NCBI RefSeq assembly: GCF_001517625.2
Contig: NZ_LN999826.1
Coordinates: forward strand, 124,001-188,000
Reading direction: 5' to 3'
Source of the DNA: Clostridium sp. AT4
GTDB lineage: Bacteria; Bacillota; Clostridia; Lachnospirales; Lachnospiraceae
DNA length: 64,000 bases
Position numbers and translations under genes: made by a program. The notes beneath the pieces were generated by a model, which saw only the letters and a list, made by a program, of their open reading frames with translations, made no database searches and was not told the origin of the DNA. Positions 28,001 to 34,651 of the stretch are shown piece after piece. Every line of letters starts with the position of its first letter. Positions within the stretch are counted from its first letter, which is position 1.

Positions 28001-30004
28001 GAAATTCCGGATAAGTATCAGGTAATCGTTCGCTATGAAGCAGTAAATGGAACTGTAAGCATTACAGAACCTGTTTATGTAACAATTTATAAGCATACGT
28101 CTTCAAATGAAAAAGAGTTGGAATACGCTGAACCTGGAACTGAAGGTGCATATGGAACTCTAAGTAAAGACCAGATTGCTGACGCAGCTCCAATTGAGGG
28201 ATATGATCCATCTACAGAGCAGTGGAAGGCAAATGGAGAACCGGCAGAAAAACCAACCATAGAGACACAGATTACAGAAAATACCGCATATGAAGTTAGC
28301 TTCGGAAAGAATGGATATGTATACGACGTAGTAAAGAGATACCTGGATGCAAACGGAAATGAGGTAGACGCAGTATTTAAGAGCGGAACCGCATTATACG
28401 GCCAGAACATCCTGGAAGCATCTGGTGTGACAGTACTGCAGGAAGAGCTTTACAAGGAAAATCTTTACGAGTTAGTGAAGGTAGAGGGAGCCGATCGTCT
28501 GATTACCAATGACCCGAATGCAAACCATGTAGAGATTATCTACCAGCAGAACGCATATGTATACGACGTAGTAAAGAGATACCTGGATGCAAACGGAAAT
28601 GAGGTAGACGCGGTATTTAAGAGCGGAACCGCATTATACGGCCAGAACATCCTGGAAGCATCTGGTGTGACAGTACTGCAGGAAGAGCTTTACAAGGAAA
28701 ATCTTTACGAGTTAGTGAAGGTAGAGGGAGCCGATCGCCTGATTACCAATGACCCGAATGCAAACCGTGTAGAAATCATTTATCAGCAGAAGAATTATAA
28801 CTATGAAGTAGTGAAACACTATGAAGGTTTAAATGAAACTGCAGTTGAATCTACAAAGGGTACAGCACCATATGGAACAGGAATTCTGGAAATGTCAAAT
28901 GTGGATGTTTTACAACATGAGACATACAAGGATCATACATATGTGCTGGTAAAGGTGGATGGAGCGGATAAACTGGTTACTAACGATGAAACCCAGAACC
29001 GTGTAGATATTTACTATACTTTGGATGAGAAGGGTGGAACAGATCCAACAGACCCAACTAACCCAGACGGACATCCGGACAAGTATCAGACCATTTTCCG
29101 CTATGTAAGTGCGGATGAAACAATGGGAACTGTTAGTGTAGAAGAAGAAGTTCATACCTTTACGGATGAAGCCGGAAATTACATTGATAAGTATCCGATC
29201 AGCCCAGAGGGTGCAACCGCACAGGCCCTTGGAGGATTTGCCTTTGATTACTGGGTAGATACTGAGGGAAGAGATTACACTGCGGATATGCAGATTATGA
29301 AATCTCAGACATACTTACAGGATACCACCTTCACCGCCTACTTCGCAGAAGATAAGATCGGTGAGACAGATCCTGAAAATCCAGATCCAAACCATCCGGA
29401 TAATATCCCAGATTACCGCCAGATCACATTCCGTTATATATCTGAGAATCCAAGCTATGGAACTGTAAACGGAGCTGTAGTGGAAGTTCGTACGATCGTA
29501 ACGGTGACAGAAGGCGAAAACGGATACCAGGTTCTTGAAACCAAATCTGTAAATCCATTTGCAGATGTAACCGTATCCGCAAACGGCAGATACAGCTTTG
29601 AACGCTGGTCTGACGGAACAACTAATTTTGCAAACACAGATGAAATCTCTGCAGCAAGCTTTGATGCGGACACCACGTTTACCGCGTACTTTGATTACAA
29701 TGGCGGCGGAAGCAGCGGTGGCGGCGGAGGCGGTGGAAACGGCGGCGGCCCAAGCGGCAGCGGCGGTGATTCTACCGGAGGCCCTGGCGTGACAGTTACG
29801 ATTGATAACCCAGAGGTTCCATTAGCTTCCGTACCGGGAACAGGCACAGGTGATGTAATCTCCATCAATGATGGTATGGTTCCAATGGCTCCTCTGCCAA
29901 AGACAGGCCAGACCACAATGAAATCTACATTACTGATGGCGTTCTCAGGAATCCTTCTTGCAATTACTGGTTTAAGTAAAAGACGCAAGGACGAAGAAAA
30001 CTGA
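22025..30004 (+). CDS. Giant LPxTG surface protein with InlB/MucBP-like repeats
   Basis: The 2659-residue protein starts at 22025 (AGAGAGGAG upstream). It has a long basic signal peptide cleaved near AYAA (residue 45), a folded N-terminal part, a Glu/Thr/Pro-rich linker (about 190-460) likely to span the wall, then many beta-type repeats. Some match InlB B-repeats (GYTFDGWYLD...VYAKW), others MucBP-like domains (YTVRHMVQNL, YTVEHIYDD, YTVKHQTSDG). A His/Cys segment (nt 24797-24990) carries ELREHTHEE, WHSHTRQC and EHTHTNNCYE. Two near-identical 80-residue repeats lie at nt 28315-28794, then a Gly-rich hinge and the sortase motif LPKTG at residue 2624, a membrane helix and SKRRKDEEN. It is probably a cell-wall adhesin for mucus or host glycans. 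Confidence 0.92.
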   Translation: MEGQKRPRVFLQKRYNTQKRFLALMLAFAMIFTSVGTDLNVAYAAEGNRVDFEIYGADLVEAINDAVETQSPVTADDLNFTNGAIEKFDALFFGEGKVYEVFPPVEGGDMDAEVRVFVRLPEDADDMYMVTGDEEVIFLYINNGEDTISCSTKIIRTVDGEEKVKSTKRITVKSYEDKFGEEESNIISKSEETLPAVPETSAPESQPEETPAETLIPAETTAPEETEAPDATEESSETEETTEAPESTEAQETETSEETKEETTEAETEATEAEKEETEAPEETEAPEIEADEEKSQDDSEVTLSSISRHQVPVVAVKEETALTEKEEVSETEAEKETEAETEEKETEAEETEKETTAAPEKETTAAEETTSKETTAAPEESTEATEETSTEAESSEETTESEETTTAPETQETEETTEAETTAPAETETTAPAETETQAPVQPATPAEPEEGNKPAATDTDLVGMGWCSTAKAYTTTVKALKLTPDMFTKGTYRVEVFHILEDGERTYGKTKLLTFREDDFTDGLLNLEAYEYEKEGMELQEAAMPVLTADDFQETEGCYECALEVYYQVSEGYHIVERMEGDSESQNIDTFSAVYVGDLDDIDIVPDENKLIVKVNFLDKASGTPLMQSHAFEVTADEENKFPVEYELPVIDGYTPWVAPDSDFVIEDNILKNVNDITEAGKIIVDVLYEAGDVEYTVRHMVQNLNDPEKYDLKETQTLTGKVNGLTGAQPLSIDGFTPQEISQQKVAEGVVVEVKYDRNEYTLLYDTTGGSYVPSVTAKYEAEITLADGNDVPKREGYTFDGWYLDADLKEKADSTLRLTEDQTVYAKWKGTLVGYKAVYLTENADDDNYSYAGTVDLRAISGTTVQADGETKKPQGFDTEHFSFKESTSEVVAADGSTVIVVKYTRKQYTITFLGTATGRKELVCELREHTHEEPSQGFFNWDEGCYKLTCTNKWHSHTRQCFSAEPVCGKVEHTHTNNCYEWNGGHGDLTITAKYEQFIGDQWNALVGPGTEWEGSNWEWLNGHYTGYQSTMPGQNMPISTGNIGGYTKMVLKYYLEDLGGTVKYKGKTFSEMTTVVLKLSSGAYPTYEEEFFVIDGYERFGSNVSPWEDGDKNGSDRGHWAKGDNEFYYTKADYQLELVNGDQTNTHTVPYKNDITQYLEEPEYNPYGDGTFEGWYLDPEFTEAYDGDYTMPKGLVLYAKWNPVSYEVKFVDSEDVNTVYGTQNVVRNGKVKAFIPEKPGYIFKGWYTDQECQSAFDYAAQITENRTIYAKWQQSTTTTYTVKHQTSDGTVIEEEAPRSGKVGVTVIAEAITPTGTYAGYVPDAISKTHTLKADSSENVIVFTYTKEGELNYKVHYKYKDKVIAEDGPFTSEAHTIKVNANIKRILPLGYKIENDQIFQNVELTAGENIVVFNLVPAEYKITYELDGGTETTNPLTYKPIEIPESGLKLNNPVRDGYKFTGWELVVGEAINGEHDPLNTVILPGSYGNLTFKANWERNEAALTIEYVDDSAEPKTLKDAHNETVTIGDSYDVNDFIDSSIEYEGHNYTWLRTDGETQGIVEGDISITAVYTLDDNGNTIPDKNETPYSITYAAGEHGTGTETVVAENQMPDLQVTSLPTVSEDGKSVMFDGAAIITAENGYKFGGMTVSWNPEEGGKFVEYEPKDGSAVTSIMAKNIGEELSNVTNITVTVNFVKDDAAVNQLSYTVEHIYDDTAEVFRTETVTQDVWVNDPQVLQVKDITVQAEDAEYIYDSNSHAFAVITDPADPSIVTGLTGSGTIENDGKIQVVYSKDENGDHVPDKYQTEVYFKVVNGSWNDETNTQKVQVVTLMTGGTWDDNGSYTVTGDIVPGVGDKANKGYKAGDWDRTPFDAVITKTTSAEERTFTYTYTEDQSVTKKLSYTVEHICRDTNELIGEIETVTEEVWINSADTTLDVKDITLRSKDGYTYDGNSMDLERSENTLLNGGKTIQNGETITVYYDVDVIGPDEIPDKYQVIVRYEAVNGTVSITEPVYVTIYKHTSSNEKELEYAEPGTEGAYGTLSKDQIADAAPIEGYDPSTEQWKANGEPAEKPTIETQITENTAYEVSFGKNGYVYDVVKRYLDANGNEVDAVFKSGTALYGQNILEASGVTVLQEELYKENLYELVKVEGADRLITNDPNANHVEIIYQQNAYVYDVVKRYLDANGNEVDAVFKSGTALYGQNILEASGVTVLQEELYKENLYELVKVEGADRLITNDPNANRVEIIYQQKNYNYEVVKHYEGLNETAVESTKGTAPYGTGILEMSNVDVLQHETYKDHTYVLVKVDGADKLVTNDETQNRVDIYYTLDEKGGTDPTDPTNPDGHPDKYQTIFRYVSADETMGTVSVEEEVHTFTDEAGNYIDKYPISPEGATAQALGGFAFDYWVDTEGRDYTADMQIMKSQTYLQDTTFTAYFAEDKIGETDPENPDPNHPDNIPDYRQITFRYISENPSYGTVNGAVVEVRTIVTVTEGENGYQVLETKSVNPFADVTVSANGRYSFERWSDGTTNFANTDEISAASFDADTTFTAYFDYNGGGSSGGGGGGGNGGGPSGSGGDSTGGPGVTVTIDNPEVPLASVPGTGTGDVISINDGMVPMAPLPKTGQTTMKSTLLMAFSGILLAITGLSKRRKDEEN
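28315..28794 (+). repeat. Tandem 240-bp duplication inside the surface protein
   Basis: Two copies with a period of exactly 240 bp (80 residues, beginning YVYDVVKRYLDANG) differ at only a few bases over the first ~210 bp (for example at 28372/28612 and 28498/28738). A third, diverged copy (YNYEVVKHYEGLNE) follows from about 28795. The near-identity indicates recent duplication or gene conversion. Confidence 0.92.
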
Positions 30005-30037
30005 TGTTGAGAAATCAGCTGTAAAGCATTAAACCAC

Positions 30038-30069
30038 AAAGCCCCGGCTCTAAAAAGGCCGGGGCTTTT
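30038..30069 (+). terminator. Terminator of the surface-protein gene
   Basis: AAAGCCCCGG pairs with CCGGGGCTTT around an 11-nt loop, with a short T-run. It lies 34 bp after the stop codon. Confidence 0.88.
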
Positions 30070-30134
30070 GTAGTCTGTAAAGAACGTTATTTTGAAGACA
30101 TGAAAGCGTAATTGATGTTCCGGTATTCAGTGTT

Positions 30135-30170
30135 CCTGCCCCAGTCATTCTTTCTGGAGACTGTGGCAGG
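30135..30170. other. Strong hairpin downstream of the 49-aa peptide gene
   Basis: CCTGCCCCAGTC (30135-30146) pairs with GACTGTGGCAGG (30159-30170) with one mismatch. There is no U-tract in either direction; it may terminate or protect the peptide mRNA. Confidence 0.5.
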
Positions 30171-30191
30171 AGCCTGAGCACATGTTATTCG

Positions 30192-30341
30192 TTATTCCCC
30201 TCCGGGGCCGTCGCGTCGCTCTCTGGTGGATTCGGGCAGCGGGTCTACGGGAGTGATGACCTCGCTTCCATTGCGGTATGGCTCATAATCTACTTCCGGG
30301 GTATCTCCGTCTCCATATGGATTTTGACTGTTTTTATGCAT
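30192..30341 (-). CDS. Small peptide (49 aa) ending RRDGPGGE
   Basis: I do not recognise the family. The ORF has a textbook ribosome site (GGAGG seven bases before the ATG at 30341). The 49 residues begin MHKNSQNPYGDGD, are rich in Pro, Asp and Glu, contain DYEPYRNGSEVI, and end ESTRERRDGPGGE. There is no cysteine, signal peptide or membrane segment. It lies downstream of the broken Rpn-type gene on the same strand. A possible frameshifted relative (YEPIV... then PKERRDTPIGD) sits at 31281-31335, which suggests a real family. It could be a peptide substrate or an unstructured spore or cytosolic protein; nothing in the sequence decides. Confidence 0.6.
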   Translation of the reverse strand: MHKNSQNPYGDGDTPEVDYEPYRNGSEVITPVDPLPESTRERRDGPGGE

Positions 30342-30404
30342 TGAATCACCTCCGGAGATAGTATGATACGGTAGAATGGGATTTATAAAGGGAAAATATG
30401 CCTG

Positions 30405-31141
30405 TTATTTTAAATACTTTTCTGCGTCTTCTCTCGTCAAACTAAATTTTTCACATATTTCCATTAAGATAGTTTCTGTAGGTATTTGAAGTTTTTTTAA
30501 AGTAGCTATCATTGCCTGGATGCCCTGTTCCAGCCCTTTCTGGATGCCCTGTTCCTCTACACCTTTGCTTAAATTACACATAAGCGACACCTCACTTTCT
30601 AATGTCTGTGTCATTTTAATTTTGAAGTCGTCTTCCAATATCTGGCACTTGTCCTCTGAGTCGGTTTCTGTCGAAAGAAGAACATTTAACAGCTTTAATA
30701 CATTTGTATCTGTGGATTCGTTTTTTCCAAGACAAATCATAACTGCTGTCATTAAGTCATAATTAGACTTCGTTTCTTTTACATCCCCTATCAGATTTTT
30801 TTCTGAAATCAGATAACTGGTAATACTGTTTTCACGATTCTTTGGAGGATTCATACAGATCCAAATGCTGTATACTTTTTTAATTTTTTCATAATGTACT
30901 TCTGTAAACTCTGTTCCGTACTGTGCAGAAATCATACGGCTGCTTCACCCACTTGCGGCTGTCCTTCGATATAGTTTTCTGCTATCTCATTGACATCACA
31001 AGTTCTGTATTCTTCTACGCAGTTCTTCATAATCCATGCCAGAATAATTTTTTCTGACAAAAGGCGCTTACAGGCTGCATCATAACTTGCCTTTTCATCA
31101 GTTACACGGATATTTTTTGCTATAGTCGTGTCAGTATTCAT
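30405..31141 (-). pseudogene. Rpn/PD-(D/E)XK nuclease-transposase family gene, internal deletion
   Basis: Two frames carry the two ends of one gene. The N-terminal 69 residues (30932-31141, MNTDTTIAKNIRVTDEKASYD...GQPQVGEAAV) and the C-terminal 176 residues (30405-30935, ISAQYGTEFTEVHYEKIKKVYSIWICMNPP...) are joined at a short overlap. In intact relatives roughly 70 residues lie between them, including the PD-(D/E)XK catalytic core, so this copy is dead as a nuclease. The C-terminal end still has the Gln/Gly-rich EQGIQKGLEQGIQAM repeat typical of the family. Comparison is from memory of family members, not an alignment. Confidence 0.8.
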
Positions 31142-31231
31142 GCTGTCACCTCCCGTAATTACCTTTATTGTAACATAATATTCTTTGAGAGACTATAGAA
31201 TATTTGCCAATTAAAATAAATTGAATAAAAA

Positions 31232-31262
31232 GCCTCAGGCATTCTTTTTTGAAGCCTGAGGC
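31232..31262 (-). terminator. Terminator of the BclA-like small gene
   Basis: GCCTCAGGC (31232-31240) pairs with GCCTGAGGC (31254-31262); on the minus strand the stem is followed by TTTTTATT. Confidence 0.8.
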
Positions 31263-31280
31263 AGGATTATAAAGCTGATT

Positions 31281-31335
31281 TTAGTCCCCTATGGGAGTGT
31301 CACGCCGCTCTTTGGGTGTTTACGATAGGCTCATA
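31281..31335 (-). pseudogene. Possible relic of an RRDxPxGx peptide gene
   Basis: On the minus strand one frame reads AYEPIVNT and the next frame reads TPKERRDTPIGD then stop. Together they parallel the end of the 49-aa peptide at 30192-30341 (YEPYRNG...ERRDGPGGE). No start or ribosome site for it is clear. Short, so chance similarity is possible. Confidence 0.3.
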
Positions 31336-31352
31336 GGCAGTACAGTCAATTA

Positions 31353-31643
31353 TCAGATACACTCATTTAAAAACGGAAGGATGGAATCCAGCTTTGCTTT
31401 TAATACGCCTTCCAGCTCGATTACCCGTTCAAGGGTAGCCTGAACAGAAGTGTCGATGGCAATGAGTACTTCGTAGTCGCTGGAAGCGGCAATTACCCGG
31501 TTGATTTTTGCACATTCTGCATTTAAAATGCAGGCCAGAGCGTCTTCCTCATGGGCAATGGAGGATGCGATGCTTAAAAGGATGGGGCAGGGGCAGGCAG
31601 TAGGGCATTGGGTCTGGCAGGTCAGAGAAGTTGTTTCATTCAT
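31353..31643 (-). CDS. Small BclA-C-terminus-like protein, probable spore surface protein
   Basis: The 96-residue protein opens with a Cys-rich stretch (TCQTQCPTACPCP) and continues with LLSIASSIAHEEDALACILNAE and a TSVQATLERVIELEGVLKAKLDSIL segment. This follows the SIAxEExALAxILNAEGEK...VIxLExLLxxKL pattern seen at the C-termini of BclA-like exosporium or spore-coat collagen-like proteins of clostridia, here without a collagen region. The cysteines could crosslink it into the spore coat. A terminator follows. The assignment is by pattern recognition and is tentative. Confidence 0.6.
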   Translation of the reverse strand: MNETTSLTCQTQCPTACPCPILLSIASSIAHEEDALACILNAECAKINRVIAASSDYEVLIAIDTSVQATLERVIELEGVLKAKLDSILPFLNECI

Positions 31644-31732
31644 AGTGATTATCTCCCTTCTTCCCGAAGATGGATCGGGATACTATAATATATGGACAAG
31701 GAGAAAATTTGTGACAGCCTGGCCCAAAACAG

Positions 31733-33199
31733 CTACAGTTCCAGGGTTTTGGTGGCGATTGTTTCACGAAAGGCCCGGTCGTGCTCTACAAAGATCATAG
31801 TAGGGCAAAAATCCAAAATCAGCTGTTCGATCTGCATTCTGGAATAGATATCAATAAAGTTTAAGGGTTCATCCCACAGATACAGATGGGCCTGTTCACA
31901 GAGGCTTTTTGCGATCAGTACCTTCTTTTTCTGTCCGCCCGAAAATTGCGCCATATCCTTTGTAAACTGGATCCGTTCAAAGTCCAGCTTTCGGAGAATC
32001 GATTTAAAGAGACTTTCATCAATCCCGCACTGAACGGTATAGTCGGACAGAGTTCCGCTTAAATGGGAGGTGTCCTGGGAAACATAGGAGATAATAAGGC
32101 CGGAGCCTATAGAAATGGTTCCGGTTTTCTTTATATCTTCTCCAAGGATCAGCTTTAAGAGACTGCTCTTGCCGCTTCCGTTTTTTCCGTTTAAGGCAAG
32201 GCGCTCTCCCTGTTCCAGAGTAAAGGAAAACGGCCCGCAGACGGCACGGTCCCCGTATCGGATGGAGAGGTCACGGCAGGAAATCAGGGTCTGGCTTCGG
32301 TAACGCAGGGGCAGAAGCTTAAGGGCTTCTGCTGTTTCAGTGTTTTTCAGAAGACCGGATTTTTTCTCAATGGCTTTTTGCTGCCTGGACTGAATGGATT
32401 TGGCGCGCTGCATCATTTTCGCAGATTTGTGGCCTACAAATCCCCGGTCTGCGCAGCCGCTTCCGATTTTGGAGGCTTCGATTCGGTCGGACCAGCCGGC
32501 AGTACGGGCAGATGCCTGCTTTAGACGGCCGATTTCCTTTTTGAGCTGTTCATTCTGGGCCAGCTCACAGGCTTGCCTGTATGTAAAATTAGTCATCCAG
32601 GAGGAAAAATTGCCGCTCTGTACCTCGATATCAGCCCGGTTTAACGAAAGAATGTGATCCACGCAGCTGTCCAAAAAGAAGCGGTCATGGGAAACCAGGA
32701 TAAAGCCCTTTTTCTTCTTGAGGTAAGCTGCGACGGTTTCTCTGGCAGCTGCATCCAGGTGGTTGGTAGGCTCGTCGATCAGAAGAAAATGGCCCTGATT
32801 TAAGAAAAGTGCAGCGAGGAGCGCTTTTGTCTGTTCGCCTTTGGACAGAGTGGAAAATGGCCTCCAGAGCAGTTCGCAGTCCGTCTGCAGACAGGAGAGT
32901 TCCTTCATAAATTCCCAGTCCTGAGCATCGGGACAGATTTCATACATGATTTCCAGTGTCATTTTAGAGGGATCTGAAACCTCATAGGGGAAATAGTCAA
33001 AGGAGACAGAAGAATGGATGGTTCCCCGGTATTCATATTTTCCCATGAGCAGATTTAAAAATGTGGTTTTCCCCCTGCCGTTTCTGCCTACAAAGCCCAG
33101 CTTCCAGTCGGTATCGATCTGAAAATTCACATCTTCAAAAATGGGGTCGGAGCTGGATGGGTAGGAAAAGGTAAGATGTTCCGCTTTTATCATTGACAT
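31733..33199 (-). CDS. ABC-F ribosomal protection protein, Lsa/Vga-like
   Basis: The 488-residue protein has two ABC domains without membrane segments: Walker A GRNGRGKTT and NGKNGSGKSS, signatures LSKGEQ and FSGGQKKK, Walker B LLIDEPTNHLD and LWDEPLNFID, joined by a long basic interdomain linker. This is the Lsa-type ABC-F group, which displaces lincosamides, pleuromutilins and streptogramin A from the ribosome. The start is set at 33199 (GGAGG eight bases upstream); an in-frame reading extends to 33370 but crosses the leader region. A leader peptide and attenuator hairpin precede it, so it is probably drug-inducible. Confidence 0.88.
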   Translation of the reverse strand: MSMIKAEHLTFSYPSSSDPIFEDVNFQIDTDWKLGFVGRNGRGKTTFLNLLMGKYEYRGTIHSSVSFDYFPYEVSDPSKMTLEIMYEICPDAQDWEFMKELSCLQTDCELLWRPFSTLSKGEQTKALLAALFLNQGHFLLIDEPTNHLDAAARETVAAYLKKKKGFILVSHDRFFLDSCVDHILSLNRADIEVQSGNFSSWMTNFTYRQACELAQNEQLKKEIGRLKQASARTAGWSDRIEASKIGSGCADRGFVGHKSAKMMQRAKSIQSRQQKAIEKKSGLLKNTETAEALKLLPLRYRSQTLISCRDLSIRYGDRAVCGPFSFTLEQGERLALNGKNGSGKSSLLKLILGEDIKKTGTISIGSGLIISYVSQDTSHLSGTLSDYTVQCGIDESLFKSILRKLDFERIQFTKDMAQFSGGQKKKVLIAKSLCEQAHLYLWDEPLNFIDIYSRMQIEQLILDFCPTMIFVEHDRAFRETIATKTLEL

Positions 33200-33217
33200 A
33201 ATGTGCACCTCCGGTAA

Positions 33218-33254
33218 AAAAATGAGAGCCGCAGGAAAGCAGATCCTGCGGCTC
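33218..33254 (-). terminator. Attenuator hairpin before the ABC-F gene
   Basis: An 11-bp perfect stem (33244-33254 with 33226-33236, GAGCCGCAGGA) is followed on the minus strand by TCATTTTTTT and then the ABC-F ribosome site. A terminator located between a short leader ORF and the gene is the arrangement of ribosome-mediated attenuation. A second hairpin (33341-33364, AATACCGTA / TACGGTAT) upstream may be part of the switch. Confidence 0.8.
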
Positions 33255-33377
33255 ATCATAAAATTACCCCTGAAAGACAGAGGCGTATATTTTAGTGAGT
33301 GGACAGATATACGACTTTCTTGCAGCGGACGCACGGATACCGTAAATAAAATACGGTATTCTGGCGTCATTTTATAG

Positions 33378-33401
33378 TTATCTGCAAGCGTCGATTCTCA
33401 T
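33378..33401 (-). CDS. Leader peptide MRIDACR
   Basis: A seven-codon ORF (MRIDACR, stop) has AGGTG just upstream of its ATG and lies about 35 nt after the predicted transcription start of the ABC-F gene. Drug-stalled ribosomes here would favour readthrough of the attenuator at 33218-33254. Such leader peptides are known for other antibiotic-resistance ABC-F and erm genes; this one is inferred. Confidence 0.65.
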   Translation of the reverse strand: MRIDACR

Positions 33402-33434
33402 CCTTTCACCTCTTTCTGTTCTGGTATAGATTTA

Positions 33435-33463
33435 TGTATATCATAGATCAGGGGAAGATGCAA
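33435..33463 (-). promoter_or_regulatory. Promoter of the ABC-F leader
   Basis: On the minus strand TTGCAT (33463-33458), 17 bp, TATACA (33440-33435). It lies inside the 3' end of the broken toxin gene. Confidence 0.6.
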
Positions 33464-33688
33464 GAGGAATAGGTATCATTTACAAGGCGATCCTTATCAT
33501 TAATTCTGCGGCTGAATTCACCCTGTAAGTCGCCTGTCAGCGGTTCGGGTTTACCGATTCCCTCCATACAACCATTTCGTTCAATATCTTTAATAAGCTG
33601 ATTGATGCGCCGGATGGTTTTTTTTGTCCTGAGATTGCCAGTAAAGGTAATCTTCCCAGGCATCATCAGACCAGATTTTTTCACTCAT
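33448..33688 (-). pseudogene. YoeB/Txe-type toxin, frameshifted and truncated
   Basis: The gene starts with ATG at 33688, overlapping the antitoxin stop by 4 nt, and reads MSEKIWSDDAWEDYLYWQSQD. A run of eight A's then shifts the frame; the family continues in the next frame as TIRRINQLIKDIERNGCMEG...FSRRINDKDRLV. After that the usual YR-V segment is missing and the catalytic C-terminal His/Tyr end is replaced by NDTYSSCIFP. It is therefore unlikely to be an active mRNA interferase. The promoter of the ABC-F gene occupies its damaged 3' end. Confidence 0.8.
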
Positions 33689-33951
33689 TCATCTACCTCG
33701 ATCAGTTCGTGGGCAGTACCTTTTCCTGTGCGTAGTTCCTGAATGGATTTTTTTACATATTCCAGATTAGACTGGGAGAAGAATGGATCCGAACTTTGAG
33801 CGATTTCAAATGGGATTCGGTTTTCACGTAAAACTGCTTTCACAAAAAGATTGATGGCAGTTGAGGTGTTTAAACCTACGTTGGAACAAAAGGCATCGAA
33901 ATTGATTTTATCTTTTTCATCTACCCGCGCGGTTAAAGTTGCCTGTGCCAT
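33685..33951 (-). CDS. RelB/DinJ-type antitoxin
   Basis: The 88-residue antitoxin begins MAQATLTARVDEKDK and has the ribbon-helix-helix domain (FCSNVGLNTSTAINLFVKAVL) followed by an acidic toxin-binding tail. The start at 33951 has an AAAGGAG site; a longer reading to 34029 does not. Such proteins repress their own operon and neutralise a RelE/YoeB toxin. Here the toxin partner is broken while the antitoxin looks intact. Confidence 0.88.
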   Translation of the reverse strand: MAQATLTARVDEKDKINFDAFCSNVGLNTSTAINLFVKAVLRENRIPFEIAQSSDPFFSQSNLEYVKKSIQELRTGKGTAHELIEVDE

Positions 33952-34162
33952 AGATATAACTCCTTTCTGTGTTCTATTTGTTATAATTATAACACTATTG
34001 TATGCAAATAGCAAGTAAATGCAATACAAAATAAAATTGTGTGAAAGGCAGACATGATATTCGCCGGAATTGCCATTGAAAATTGCTTCGGTATCTGTAT
34101 AATATTAGGAAGATAGTACGCAGGATAATACGCAAGTTACTGTTCAACAGGAGGACAAACAC

Positions 34163-34651
34163 ATGGAACGCTCAAAGCTGACGACTCTCTGCTACATGGA
34201 GCGGGAGGGAGAATGGCTGATGCTTCACAGAGTGAGCAAGAAGAATGATGTAAATAAAGACAAATGGATCGGCATTGGAGGCCATTTTGAAGAAAATGAA
34301 AGCCCTGAGGAATGCCTGTTGAGGGAGGTAAAGGAGGAAACGGGCCTGACACTTACTTCCTGGCGGTTCCGGGGGCTTGTTACATTCCGTTCTACCGGAG
34401 GTCCGGTGGAGGATATGGAGTATATGTGTCTGTACACGGCAGACGGTTTTGAGGGTGAGATGGCTGACTGCAATGAGGGTACTCTGGAATGGGTAAAGAA
34501 GGAGGCAGTGTACGGACTGAATATCTGGGAGGGAGATAAGATATTTTTCCGCCTTTTAAATGAAAATGCCCCCTTCTTTTCACTGAAGCTGACCTACGAA
34601 GGCGACCGGCTTATTGAGGCTGTGCTGGATGGGAAAGCGCTTATCGCTTAA
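34163..34651 (+). CDS. Nudix hydrolase (MutT/8-oxo-dGTP type)
   Basis: The 162-residue protein carries a complete Nudix box (G-x5-E-x7-REVKEETGL, starting GGHFEENESPEECLL), which binds Mg2+ and hydrolyses nucleoside diphosphate-linked compounds. The N-terminus (TTLCYMEREGEWLMLHR) resembles the oxidised-purine nucleotide group. AGGAGG precedes the ATG. It overlaps the convergent SulP gene by 4 nt at the stop. Confidence 0.9.
   Translation: MERSKLTTLCYMEREGEWLMLHRVSKKNDVNKDKWIGIGGHFEENESPEECLLREVKEETGLTLTSWRFRGLVTFRSTGGPVEDMEYMCLYTADGFEGEMADCNEGTLEWVKKEAVYGLNIWEGDKIFFRLLNENAPFFSLKLTYEGDRLIEAVLDGKALIA

Noticed and set aside
28315-28794. Tandem repeat as CRISPR or transposon repeat
   Set aside because: It is an exact in-frame 80-residue duplication inside a protein gene, without spacers.
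33200-33370. N-terminal extension of the ABC-F protein
   Set aside because: The in-frame reading crosses the attenuator hairpin, and a good ribosome site sits eight bases before the internal ATG at 33199.
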